From Arthrobacter sp. 260 (GTDB lineage: Bacteria; Actinomycetota; Actinomycetes; Actinomycetales; Micrococcaceae): a DNA stretch of 48,980 nucleotides. This document shows positions 33,550-41,229 of this stretch, one piece after another. Under the pieces are notes generated by a model. It ran no database searches, was not told the DNA's origin, and worked only from the letters and a program-made list of their open reading frames with translations. The stretch covers positions 1-48,980 of the forward strand of contig NZ_JABFOE010000020.1 of assembly GCF_013116745.1 (NCBI RefSeq), read 5' to 3'. The translations under genes and the position numbers were made by a program. Every line of letters starts with the position of its first letter. The first letter of the stretch is position 1.

Positions 33550-33690
33550 ACGCGGTGACCCTCGGGGTTAAGTCGATCGACTAGCCAGTGTAGGACCTGC
33601 CGTATCGTCCGCGATTGCAGGGACAGCACTGATGGTGGACGGCCGGGTGACTCCCATCCGAACCCGACAGCTCACCCCGCAGGCATGGGA
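33550..33690 (+). promoter_or_regulatory. ydaO-type c-di-AMP riboswitch upstream of hydrolase
   Basis: CTCGGGGTTAAGTCGA (33561-33576), a variable P-stem region, GGCCGGGTGA, and the conserved 3' block ATCCGAACCCGACAG CTCACC followed by CCGCAGGC and GGGAGAGG (33656-33693) follow the ydaO consensus in order. It ends just before ATG 33704 of a LysM/NlpC-P60 gene, a standard target of this riboswitch in actinobacteria. Longer 5' limits are not resolved. Confidence 0.88.
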
Positions 33691-33703
33691 GAGGCAAATC
33701 ACC

Positions 33704-34576
33704 ATGTCACGTAAGACCATTTCGGCACGCCACCGCGCTGCCACCACCCACTCCGTCGCCCTAGAGGGCCTGTCTTATTCCGCTAAGGCGAATGCTGTAG
33801 CACTAGGCAAGCCAGCCATCATCGCAGCAGCGACCGGCAGCCTCGTCTTCTCCTTCGGTGCTACCGCCCAAGCAGGAACCTACACGCAGGAAGCTGCAAA
33901 CACCGCCCAGGCGCCCGCCGTTTCAGCGCCCGCCGCCCCTGTAGCTGCTCCTGCCGGTACCAATGTCTACACGGTTGTCTCCGGTGACACGATGGGCGCG
34001 ATCGCGGCACGCCACGGCATCAGTCTTGATGCCCTGTTGGGACAGAACGGTTTGTCATACGCGTCAGTCATCTTCCCCGGACAGCAGATCCAGCTCTCCG
34101 GCGGTGCGAGCGGGGCAGCTAATCCAGCCACTGTCCCCGCAGCGAATGCGAGCCGAGTGCTCGCACCGGCCCCAGCACCAGCAGCAGAGCCAGCCGTAAT
34201 GTCATTGGCTTCCGGTTCCATCACCCCGATCGCACCTAAGAGCTCGTCGTCGGTTCCCGCCAGCAGCGTGGGTGCAGCGCTTGTCGCTTCTGCTTATGGT
34301 CAGCTCGGTGCCATCCAGGACTGCACCATCCTCGTGGAGCAGGCATTGCGCTCCATTGGCCTGAATGTTGGCGACCTCGGACCCCTGCAGTTCGACCAGT
34401 ACGGGACCAGGGTCTCAACCCCAGCCCCGGGCGACCTTGTCGTCCGCCCCGGCCACATCGCGATCTACGTTGGGAACGACAAGGTGATCAGCAGCGGTAT
34501 GAACGGTTCAAACCAGACCATCGAACACCCACTATCCGATCTCGCCGGTTCTTACTTCGTGCGAGTCAACGGCTAA
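33704..34576 (+). CDS. LysM plus NlpC/P60 peptidoglycan hydrolase
   Basis: ATG at 33704 (AGAGG ten bases upstream) gives 290 aa. A signal or anchor helix (33-56) leads to a LysM domain (88-131, VYTVVSGDTMGAIAARHGISLDALL), an Ala/Pro linker and a C-terminal NlpC/P60-like domain. Its catalytic Cys207 (QDCTILVE) and His251 (RPGHIAIYVG) are present. It cleaves peptidoglycan peptides during growth or resuscitation. The c-di-AMP riboswitch directly upstream should reduce its expression when c-di-AMP is high. Confidence 0.92.
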   Translation: MSRKTISARHRAATTHSVALEGLSYSAKANAVALGKPAIIAAATGSLVFSFGATAQAGTYTQEAANTAQAPAVSAPAAPVAAPAGTNVYTVVSGDTMGAIAARHGISLDALLGQNGLSYASVIFPGQQIQLSGGASGAANPATVPAANASRVLAPAPAPAAEPAVMSLASGSITPIAPKSSSSVPASSVGAALVASAYGQLGAIQDCTILVEQALRSIGLNVGDLGPLQFDQYGTRVSTPAPGDLVVRPGHIAIYVGNDKVISSGMNGSNQTIEHPLSDLAGSYFVRVNG

Positions 34577-34612
34577 CATCGCGGCCCTACGGAAACACTC
34601 CGTAAACTGATC

Positions 34613-34655
34613 AAAGTGGCAGGTGTCCAGGACGGAGGACACCTGCCACTTTTGT
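34613..34655 (+). terminator. Strong intrinsic terminator
   Basis: AAGTGGCAGGTGTCC (34614-34628) pairs perfectly with 34637-34651 around an eight-base loop and is followed by TTTTG. It ends the NlpC/P60 transcript. Confidence 0.92.
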
Positions 34656-34774
34656 GTTCGGCGTTTTCAACATCGTCTAACCCAATCGCGGACGCTGGGC
34701 CTCAATGATCCCCTGACCTCGCCGGAATTCTTTCTACTTGTACCTCCGCTACATCCCCGCTCCGGTGTCGGCGG

Positions 34775-35214
34775 ATGACGATGGTCGAAGGCACCACCTA
34801 CATCATCACGGAAACAGTCGACGAATTGATCGAGTTGATCGCGGCCTACCGCGCCCCGTCGCCCGGGCCCAGGCGGCACGTCAGGAGGCTGAAGTCGAGC
34901 GCTCCGCTGCCGCAGCCCACGGCGATGAAGTAGTGATCGGAGCGGCGGTAGCCGGCGCAAACAGGGAGGGCCGCGTACGTTTTACGGAGCCTGAGCAAGC
35001 GGGGTGGGATACCGCAGAGCGCCGCAACAACCTTGTAACCGCTCTGGAGGGCAACAACGACCGCGAAGCAGTGCACGCCAGGTTAGTTGCTGACGCGCAC
35101 CAAGGCACGCACCCGAGCGCCGCTGTGCAGATTCGTCCTCAATCAACACCAGTTGCGAGAAAAACGATTACCAAAGGCAAAGGGCGCGCAGCCGAACGGG
35201 GCTTGGCCCGGTAA
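34775..35214 (+). pseudogene. Frameshifted small helical protein gene
   Basis: ATG at 34775 starts MTMVEGTTYIITETVDELIELIAAYR, then loses sense and stops. From about 34850 another frame reads AQAARQEAEVERSAAAAHGDEVVIGAAVAGANREGRVRFTEPE and on to TAA at 35212-35214. The two halves look like one protein split by a frameshift near 34850. No family is recognised; amino-acid composition suggests a plasmid- or phage-type helical protein. A sequencing error is also possible. Confidence 0.5.
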
Positions 35215-35270
35215 TGGTTGTGCACGCATTCAGTGCGGCAAAGCGTGGCGATGCACGGTGCGTATGTGCC

Positions 35271-35322
35271 AAAGATAAAAAAGCGACCGCCGCAGGAACC
35301 GAATGGTTCCCGCGGCGGCCGC
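35271..35322 (-). terminator. Terminator of the CHRD-like gene
   Basis: On the minus strand a long GC stem (CCGCCGC with GCGGCGG, and GGAACC with GGTTCC around GAAT) is followed by a T-rich run, TTTTTTATCTTT. It lies 55 bases past the stop of the gene at 35377-36156. Confidence 0.92.
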
Positions 35323-35376
35323 TGGTGAACTGATGACCTAAAAGGTGTGGCCGGTCAGTTCGTGATGTTGGTGCTG

Positions 35377-36156
35377 TTATGCCTTGGCGTTGCTGCGGCG
35401 AACCATGAAGGTTCCGCCGGCTGCTGCTGCCAGGACAAGGCCGCCTCCGAGGGCGATCATGGTTAGGTTGGAGCCGCTTTCCTGGGCGACTCCGGTGTCG
35501 GCTCCGCCTTCTGGCATGGCTCCCATTTGTGATGCTGCGAGGTTTCCACAGAGGGCTGGTGAGGTTGCGCCGAGGGGTAGTGCTGGGTCGAGGTCACTCG
35601 GGGAGTTGAAGACTTCCTCGGAGACACCGGCGGTGGCGGGATCCAGGCCGTGAACGACGACGACAGCGGTGCCAGCGTCGAGTGCGTCCTGGGTGCCCTG
35701 GTTGATTTCGAAGGACCGCTGGATGGTGTAGCTTCCACCCTGGCCGGCGAGGGCCAGGTTGAGGCCTTCTTCAGGTCCGGTGGCGCCCGAGGTGGTCAGC
35801 GTGGTCTGGATTCCGCCGTACTTGGCTGCGCCTTCGGTAACGCTGACGATCCCGTCAGCGTTGGCGTCGTCAGCGCCAGTGGGGCAGGTACCCATGGCGA
35901 GGCCGTGGATGTGCTGGACGTGTGGGTAGGGTCCGTCCATGAAGGTTTCGGCGAGGCCGGAAACTTCGAGGTTCACTGTGGCGGTGGTGCCTTCGACGTC
36001 AACGGTGACGGTACCGGTGCCGGTGGTGCCGTTGAGCTGCCCGAGGTTTGAGGAGTAGGAGCCAGTGGCGTGATCGGCCATGGCGGGGGCGCCTGCCATG
36101 GCAACGGTGCCAAGGGCGAGGACGGGGACTGCGAGGAGGCGCATCTTCTTATTCAT
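35377..36156 (-). CDS. CHRD-like secreted, C-terminally anchored protein
   Basis: The 259-aa protein has a signal peptide (ending APAMADHA), a beta-rich CHRD-like domain with VNLEVSGLAETF, HVQHIHGLAMG and YTIQRSFEINQGTQDALDAGTAVVVVHGLD, and a C-terminal TM helix with a short RR tail. PEGGADTG before the helix resembles a sortase motif weakly (not LPxTG). The His-rich HVQHIHG suggests metal binding. An ATG with AAGGA nearby starts it. It is monocistronic with its own strong terminator. Confidence 0.8.
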   Translation of the reverse strand: MNKKMRLLAVPVLALGTVAMAGAPAMADHATGSYSSNLGQLNGTTGTGTVTVDVEGTTATVNLEVSGLAETFMDGPYPHVQHIHGLAMGTCPTGADDANADGIVSVTEGAAKYGGIQTTLTTSGATGPEEGLNLALAGQGGSYTIQRSFEINQGTQDALDAGTAVVVVHGLDPATAGVSEEVFNSPSDLDPALPLGATSPALCGNLAASQMGAMPEGGADTGVAQESGSNLTMIALGGGLVLAAAAGGTFMVRRSNAKA

Positions 36157-36594
36157 TCGATAGATCCTTCTGTGCGGCGATCGCGCGTCCTGACTGGACG
36201 CGTCTTATTGTGATTCGTAACACTCGGGGAAAAGGATGGGCCACGTATAAACGTTTCTGGGACCCTCTGGGGAAATTTTCTGCTTCGAGGTCGTATGCGC
36301 GGCTACTACGCCACATTCTCAGGTAAATCGCAGAAACCCGCTGTATCATTTTTCCTATCCTCTAGTGCGAGTGATTATTTACTGGGCGTTCGCGTCCGAA
36401 CCAGAAGCGCCGGGAAACACGACAAGCGACCTCCATCGCATGTGTTTTCCGGCGCTTCTATGTCTACGTCACGTTGTCCTGAAGCACACGCATGTTCGTC
36501 GAGAGTCCCTCGCCGGTAGGTGAGCTGGCGAGAAGCGAACCACTAAAGTCGTCAACATAATGTAGGCGAACCTGGTAACCTCACCCAAAAAAAG
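36157..36594. other. Gene-free interval upstream of mntH
   Basis: About 440 bases without a supported gene. It contains one strong inverted repeat (36403-36459), annotated separately, and AT-rich sequence approaching the mntH promoter. The promoter of the CHRD-like gene should lie in the first 100 bases but no consensus is evident. Confidence 0.5.
36403..36459. repeat. 18-bp inverted repeat with 21-base loop
   Basis: AGAAGCGCCGGGAAACAC (36403-36420) and its complement with one G/T mismatch (36442-36459) can form an 18-bp stem as RNA. No T-run follows either strand. It may be a transcript stabiliser, a small-RNA structure or a miniature element. Confidence 0.7.
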
Positions 36595-36616
36595 ATTTTT
36601 AGGTACGGCTAAAAAT
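36595..36616 (+). promoter_or_regulatory. MntR/DtxR-family operator of mntH
   Basis: ATTTTTAG-GTACGG-CTAAAAAT has perfect 8-bp arms. The -10 box TATCTT (36619-36624) starts just after it and lies five bases before the ATG, so repressor binding would block a leaderless promoter. The DtxR-family gene at 37993 is the natural candidate regulator. Confidence 0.82.
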
Positions 36617-36629
36617 GGTATCTTGACGT

Positions 36630-37907
36630 ATGTTCCGCTCTAGCGCGTCATCGCAGGAATCGCCGTCTGATGAGGCTTCTGAGCCAGGCGCCATGACCGG
36701 CCAGCGGCTCGTCTGGCTTCTAGGTCCAGCCTTGGTCGCTGGCGTAGCCTATCTCGACCCAGGAAATGTTGCCAGCAACATGACCGCCGGGGCCACCTTC
36801 GGCTTCCTTTTAGTCTGGGTTGTTGTCCTGGCCAACACCATGGCGTGGCTGGTGCAGTACCTCTCCGCGAAGCTCGGAATCGTTACCGGCAAGAGTTTGC
36901 CGGAAATTCTGGGCGAGAGGATCGGATCGAAATGGGCCCGGCGTTTGTTCTGGGCCCAGGCCGAGCTAGTGGCTATGGCCACGGACATCGCAGAGATCGT
37001 CGGTGGTGCGATCGCGCTGGCCCTTCTTTTTGGGTTGCCTCTCCCCTTGGGTGGAATAATTACCGGCGTCGTGTCCCTCGTCGTACTCCTTCTGCAGGGC
37101 AGTGGACGCCAAAAAACTTTTGAGCGCGTCATCATTTCGCTCATGCTGATCGTGGTTATCGGGTTTTCCACTGGTGTGGTCCTGCACCCTCCCGAAGCTA
37201 CGGAGGTCATTGGCGGTCTCGTCCCCAGCTTCGACGGCAGCGAATCTGTCCTTCTGGCCGCTTCGATCTTGGGTGCCACCATCATGCCGCACGCGATTTA
37301 CGCTCATTCGGCCCTGGCCCGAGACCGTTTCCCCGACCGGCTATCTGGCATACCAACTAGTCGGCTTCTATGGGCCACTAGATGGGACGTCACGATTGCA
37401 CTGGTGATAGCCGGGGCGGTGAACCTTGCGATCCTGCTGCTTGCGGCGACCTCGCTTCAAGGAGTTGAAGGAACCGACACGCTGGAGGGCGCCCACGCGG
37501 CGATCGCTACCGCCATGGGGAGCGTCGTTGCCACTATCTTTGCCCTTGGGTTGCTGGCCTCGGGGTTGGCCTCGAGCTCTGTTGGTGCCTATGCCGGCGC
37601 AGAGATCATGCATGGGCTGCTGCGGGTCCGTGTGCCGATTCTCCTGCGGCGCCTTGTCACCCTCATTCCGGCCCTGCTGATTCTTGTTCTTGGTATTGAT
37701 CCCACCTGGGCCCTAATCCTGAGCCAAGTGGTCCTTTCCTTCGGTATACCGTTCGCCCTGATCCCTCTGGTCTGGTTGAGTGCCCAAAGCTCCGTGATGG
37801 GCCACCACCGAAGCCGCTGGTGGACAACGGCCCTTGGAGCGATTGTCTCCTTGCTCCTAGTGACTTTAAACATTACCCTGCTTTACCTCATCTTCACCGC
37901 GTCCTAG
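36630..37907 (+). CDS. mntH: NRAMP Mn(II)/H+ symporter
   Basis: The 425-aa protein has 11 TM segments. TM1 carries DPGN (Asp43-Asn46), the metal site, and TM6 has IMPHAIYAHSAL in place of MPHNxYLHS, with the metal-binding Ala/Met. It imports Mn(II) (possibly Fe(II)) with protons. The transcript appears leaderless and is repressed through the ATTTTTAG box. The paired DtxR regulator follows 85 bases after the stop. Confidence 0.93.
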   Translation: MFRSSASSQESPSDEASEPGAMTGQRLVWLLGPALVAGVAYLDPGNVASNMTAGATFGFLLVWVVVLANTMAWLVQYLSAKLGIVTGKSLPEILGERIGSKWARRLFWAQAELVAMATDIAEIVGGAIALALLFGLPLPLGGIITGVVSLVVLLLQGSGRQKTFERVIISLMLIVVIGFSTGVVLHPPEATEVIGGLVPSFDGSESVLLAASILGATIMPHAIYAHSALARDRFPDRLSGIPTSRLLWATRWDVTIALVIAGAVNLAILLLAATSLQGVEGTDTLEGAHAAIATAMGSVVATIFALGLLASGLASSSVGAYAGAEIMHGLLRVRVPILLRRLVTLIPALLILVLGIDPTWALILSQVVLSFGIPFALIPLVWLSAQSSVMGHHRSRWWTTALGAIVSLLLVTLNITLLYLIFTAS

Positions 37908-37992
37908 AGAAGAGATCTCAACCCGGTCGCCTCAGCAATCTCGCTTACGCTGCCGGGGGGCTAAACATCGCTCAAACGTATGATTGAGCCTT

Positions 37993-38784
37993 ATGGGAGA
38001 TACCGGACGCATCGCTGTCCCGCTGGAATCGAGGGCGGGCCATCACAGAGCCCGGAGACAGGGACGACCTGCGGACGCGGCGATCGAGGATTACCTTAAA
38101 ACGATTTATCAACACACCGAGTGGCAGAGTGATCCGATCACGCCTTCCGTTCTGGCTTCAATGCTGAGAATATCGCCAGCATCGGTCACCGGAATGGTGA
38201 AAAAGCTTGCCGCGAGTGGCCTCGTCGAACACAAACCCTATGGGCCGCTGCTCCTCACCGCTGAAGGTCACTCTCGTGCCGTTGCCGTAGTCCGGCGCCA
38301 CCGGATAGTCGAGACTTGGCTCGTGAATGAGATGGGCTATTCCTGGGATGAGGTGCATGATGAAGCGGAAGTTCTGGAGCACTCCATCTCTGACAAGCTC
38401 CTCATAGCCATTGATGACCGACTGGGTAATCCCGAACACGACCCCCACGGAGACCCGATCCCCACCGTTCAGGGCCACACCAGAAGACCGAACTTCACTC
38501 TCCTCAGTAATGCTCACCCAGACGATGAGGGGACCGTACTTCGGATTAGCGACCGAGACCCCGATTTACTGCGGCTGTTGGCCTCTCACAACATGCGGCC
38601 TGGCGCTCATGTTCAAGTTCACCAGTTCAGCAAGACCACTATCTTCATCTCGATTAATAACTCAGGAAAGATTATCGAACTCCCCGGCTCAGGTGCCGAC
38701 ATCATCTGGATTACCGCATCAGACCCAGGCCTCCTGAAACGTCCCGGTAGTGCGCCAAGTCAGACGGTAGACGAGCTCCATTAG
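37993..38784 (+). CDS. mntR: DtxR/MntR-family manganese or iron repressor
   Basis: ATG at 37993 gives 263 aa. The N-terminal winged helix (AAIEDYLKTIYQHTEW, SVTGMVKKLAASGLV), dimer domain (VVRRHRIVETWLVNEMG, HDEAEVLEHSIS) and C-terminal FeoA/SH3-like domain (DLLRLLASHNMRPGAHVQVHQF) are all present. The neighbour mntH supports a Mn(II) sensor. TATGAT lies eight bases before the ATG, with inverted GCTCAA/TTGAGC around it. A 12-residue N-terminal extension is Arg-rich. Confidence 0.88.
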   Translation: MGDTGRIAVPLESRAGHHRARRQGRPADAAIEDYLKTIYQHTEWQSDPITPSVLASMLRISPASVTGMVKKLAASGLVEHKPYGPLLLTAEGHSRAVAVVRRHRIVETWLVNEMGYSWDEVHDEAEVLEHSISDKLLIAIDDRLGNPEHDPHGDPIPTVQGHTRRPNFTLLSNAHPDDEGTVLRISDRDPDLLRLLASHNMRPGAHVQVHQFSKTTIFISINNSGKIIELPGSGADIIWITASDPGLLKRPGSAPSQTVDELH

Positions 38785-38965
38785 ACGTGTAATTGCCATG
38801 GGCAACAGGCGCCCGCCTCAACGACGGTGGTGAAAATGTGGTCACGTCGCAGCTACATAAGATCCCAGCGGCCAGCAGGGATTTCATAGTGGGCGTTTCC
38901 CGGCAATGTCTTCAGGACAAGCCTGAAAAACAATGTGACTGCAACGTTCGCGCACTCATTCTGGA

Positions 38966-38992
38966 TGACCGGCCCAATAATCGGGCCGGTCA
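38966..38992. terminator. Bidirectional-type stem between mntR and DUF3093 gene
   Basis: TGACCGGCCC (38966-38975) pairs with GGGCCGGTCA (38983-38992) between convergent genes. On the plus strand a TTTTTT run follows about 18 bases later. Confidence 0.65.
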
Positions 38993-39002
38993 CCGCCATC
39001 TT

Positions 39003-39563
39003 CTAGCCGGTTTTTTCAGTGAGTAGCTCAACTAGTGCATCGGGGTAGCGTGATGATGCGAGCCAGTAGGGGGTGCGGTCCTCAGGGTCCGTTATCTCGA
39101 TTTTAACGACTGGGTCGATCCATCCGCGGATGCAAAGGTAGGTCAACCCGTGAAGGTTTGGTCCGCGCTCGGTGGTGGCTTCCGCTTTGCTAAAACCCTC
39201 CACATGGCCGACATAAGTCCGATCTATCTGTGCCCTGCCAACTCGAAGGGAAGAGGCGGTCACGAGAATCTTCGGAGTTGACATGACCATGGCAAAAACA
39301 AGCACCATCAGGGTGATGACCGAGGCGATGATCCCGATAGTTATGTCGATGGGCACAAAAATCACCGAGGGGACAAAGGACAGGGCCACGGTGATGGCCC
39401 AGACTCCGACGGTCGGACTGAGACGTTCCATGTAGAGAACTGACTCATCCCCATAGTGGTCTTGCTTGATGCCGGTAGGAGAGGATTCTGCCGTGCCCTC
39501 GGACAGATTCGCTTCATCAAGGGCGGTCCCCTTGATGTTCCGGGCGTGAGGCCTGCGTTTCAC
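39003..39563 (-). CDS. DUF3093 membrane protein
   Basis: The 186-aa protein has two TM helices (about 53-70 and 73-95) and a conserved C-terminal half with SLRVGRAQI, IRGWIDPVVKIEITDPEDRTPYWLASSRYPDALVELL, matching DUF3093. The polar N-terminal 35 residues vary. DUF3093 is an actinobacterial family of unknown function, normally chromosomal. Its location here does not suggest a role. Confidence 0.88.
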   Translation of the reverse strand: MKRRPHARNIKGTALDEANLSEGTAESSPTGIKQDHYGDESVLYMERLSPTVGVWAITVALSFVPSVIFVPIDITIGIIASVITLMVLVFAMVMSTPKILVTASSLRVGRAQIDRTYVGHVEGFSKAEATTERGPNLHGLTYLCIRGWIDPVVKIEITDPEDRTPYWLASSRYPDALVELLTEKTG

Positions 39564-39898
39564 TACAAATCCTTTGATGGTGGGTCCTTATAGTCCGGAG
39601 TATGAGTAGAGCCCGGAGGAATGGACGTTGACGATAGTGAAGTTGAAGGTGACTTAGATTGTTTCATCCCGCAGAGCGGGACGGAAACTTCTCTGAGCAG
39701 TGCGGTGGTGACGTTGCTGGCCCGCGGTTTCATGCGGACGGGCGGATGCCCCACCGCAGCCCGTGTTTGGTTCGGGTGTGTGTTCGTCTTGTACGTCTAC
39801 TGGAGGAGGACACCCATCTTTGCGGTAGGACGAACCGAATCATGTGCACGAGAACTATACGGGAGCAGAAGGCTGCCACACCCTACCGAGGAGATTCC
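39564..39898. other. Structured leader region upstream of FMN-binding gene
   Basis: No supported gene. A hairpin GTTTC-AT-CCCGC-AGA-GCGGG-AC-GGAAAC lies at about 39660-39687, and a second GC-rich region follows. The region does not show the conserved elements of an FMN (RFN) riboswitch. Open frames on both strands lack ribosome-binding sites. Confidence 0.4.
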
Positions 39899-40360
39899 GT
39901 GATCGACGTCAAGAAACCCCACCAGCGTTGGGTCCTGGCGGGTCTCGCTACCGCCTCCCTCCTGGGCTCCGCTGCGTGCGCAGCCAGTCCGCCGACGTCC
40001 TCCGGCGCCGGAGGAGATGCCGCCAACGCCGCCGAGCCGGCTACCGGCAGCGCTGAGAGCAACGATTTCACGGACGGTTCGTACTCGGCGACGGGGTCCT
40101 ACCAGACCCCCGGCGGTGAGGAGTCGCTAGGGGTGACGATCACGCTCGCATCGGGCAGTGTCAGCGATGTGCAGACCGAGCCGATGCCGAGCAACCCCAC
40201 CACCGAGCTCTACCAAGGCAAGTTCAGTAGCGGAATCGGGGGACAAATTGTCGGGACCCCTTTATCTGAGCTGAGCGTCGATAAGGTATCCGGGTCCTCC
40301 TTGACCAGCGGCGGCTTCAACGACGCGATCGAACAGATCAAGCGCGAAGCCGCACAGTGA
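39899..40360 (+). CDS. FMN-binding lipoprotein
   Basis: GTG at 39899 (GAGGAG five bases upstream) gives 153 aa. The signal peptide ends GSAACAAS with a lipid cysteine. The FMN_bind domain ends VDKVSGSSLTSGGFNDAIEQI, a variant of the D-x-(S/T)-G-A-T flavinylation motif. ApbE, encoded next, attaches FMN to this residue. The protein would sit on the outer face of the membrane and carry electrons. Its stop overlaps the apbE start by four bases. Confidence 0.87.
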   Translation: MIDVKKPHQRWVLAGLATASLLGSAACAASPPTSSGAGGDAANAAEPATGSAESNDFTDGSYSATGSYQTPGGEESLGVTITLASGSVSDVQTEPMPSNPTTELYQGKFSSGIGGQIVGTPLSELSVDKVSGSSLTSGGFNDAIEQIKREAAQ

Positions 40361-41229
40361 GCCCCACGGGCTGCCCTGGGCGGTTCAGCTTCGACGCCAT
40401 CGGTACGGTCTGGCAGATCGACACTCCGGCGAAGCTATCGCCGGAGGCCCGTGCCGCCGTGGCCGCCGTGATCGAGGAATACGACGCCGTCTACTCACGA
40501 TTCCGTCGTGACTCGCGTGTCTTTGTACTCACGGAAGGCGGCAGCATCACCCTTCCGCCTTCCGGTGAAGCTTTAGGATCCCTCTACCGCACCCTGTACA
40601 GCCTTACCAACGGCGCGATGTCGCCGCTGGTCGGCGGTTCGCTGGAACAGCTGGGGTACGACGCAGGCTACTCCTTCATGCCGCGCGGCGCACCTGTCCC
40701 GGCGACGGCTTGGGACGAGACCTTCCAGTGGGACGGAACGATCATCCGGTCCACCTTGCCGGTCACGATCGATGTAGGAGCGGCAGGCAAGGGACAGCTC
40801 GTTGACCTCGTGTCGGAGTCGCTGCGGAGGGCCGGCTATCCGCAACACACCATCGATGCCGGTGGGGACATGCTGGCCGTCGGTCCCTCAGCTCTCCGGG
40901 TCGCGCTTGAACATCCGTACACCCCGGACTCGGCCATCGGTGTGGTGACGCTGCAGAACCGGGCGCTGTGTGCCTCCGCCTCCAACAGGCGCCGCTGGGC
41001 AGACGGCCTCCACCATGTCCTGGATGCCACCACCGGGCGGTGCGTCGATACAGTCGTAGCTACCTGGGTACTAGCTGATAGTGCTCTCATCGCCGATGCG
41101 CTGGCCACGGCCCTTTTCTTTGTTCCGCCCGACGTGCTGCTGGCCGAGTTCGAATTTGACTACGTTCGGATTACCTCCGAGGGCCGGGCGCACTACTCAT
41201 CGTCACTGGCAGGAGCGTTGTTCTCATGA
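40357..41229 (+). CDS. apbE: FAD:protein FMN transferase
   Basis: The 290-aa protein contains IDVGAAGKGQLVD, IDAGGDM and HHVLDATTGR, the ApbE motifs for FAD and Mg binding, and FDAIGTVWQI at the N-terminus. It moves FMN from FAD to Ser/Thr of partner proteins. No signal peptide is obvious, unlike many secreted ApbE. GTG start inside a GTGA overlap. Middle gene of the three-gene flavin operon. Confidence 0.93.
   Translation: MSPTGCPGRFSFDAIGTVWQIDTPAKLSPEARAAVAAVIEEYDAVYSRFRRDSRVFVLTEGGSITLPPSGEALGSLYRTLYSLTNGAMSPLVGGSLEQLGYDAGYSFMPRGAPVPATAWDETFQWDGTIIRSTLPVTIDVGAAGKGQLVDLVSESLRRAGYPQHTIDAGGDMLAVGPSALRVALEHPYTPDSAIGVVTLQNRALCASASNRRRWADGLHHVLDATTGRCVDTVVATWVLADSALIADALATALFFVPPDVLLAEFEFDYVRITSEGRAHYSSSLAGALFS

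Noticed and set aside
33632..33703. Upstream start for the LysM/NlpC gene
   Set aside because: It would translate the riboswitch; ATG 33704 has AGAGG and the family-like N-terminus.
36530..36570. dif-like ACATAATGT near the mntH promoter
   Set aside because: Only one partial half-site; does not share arms with the three Xer-like copies.
39564..39898. FMN riboswitch upstream of the FMN-binding gene
   Set aside because: The conserved RFN blocks are absent; only simple hairpins are seen.
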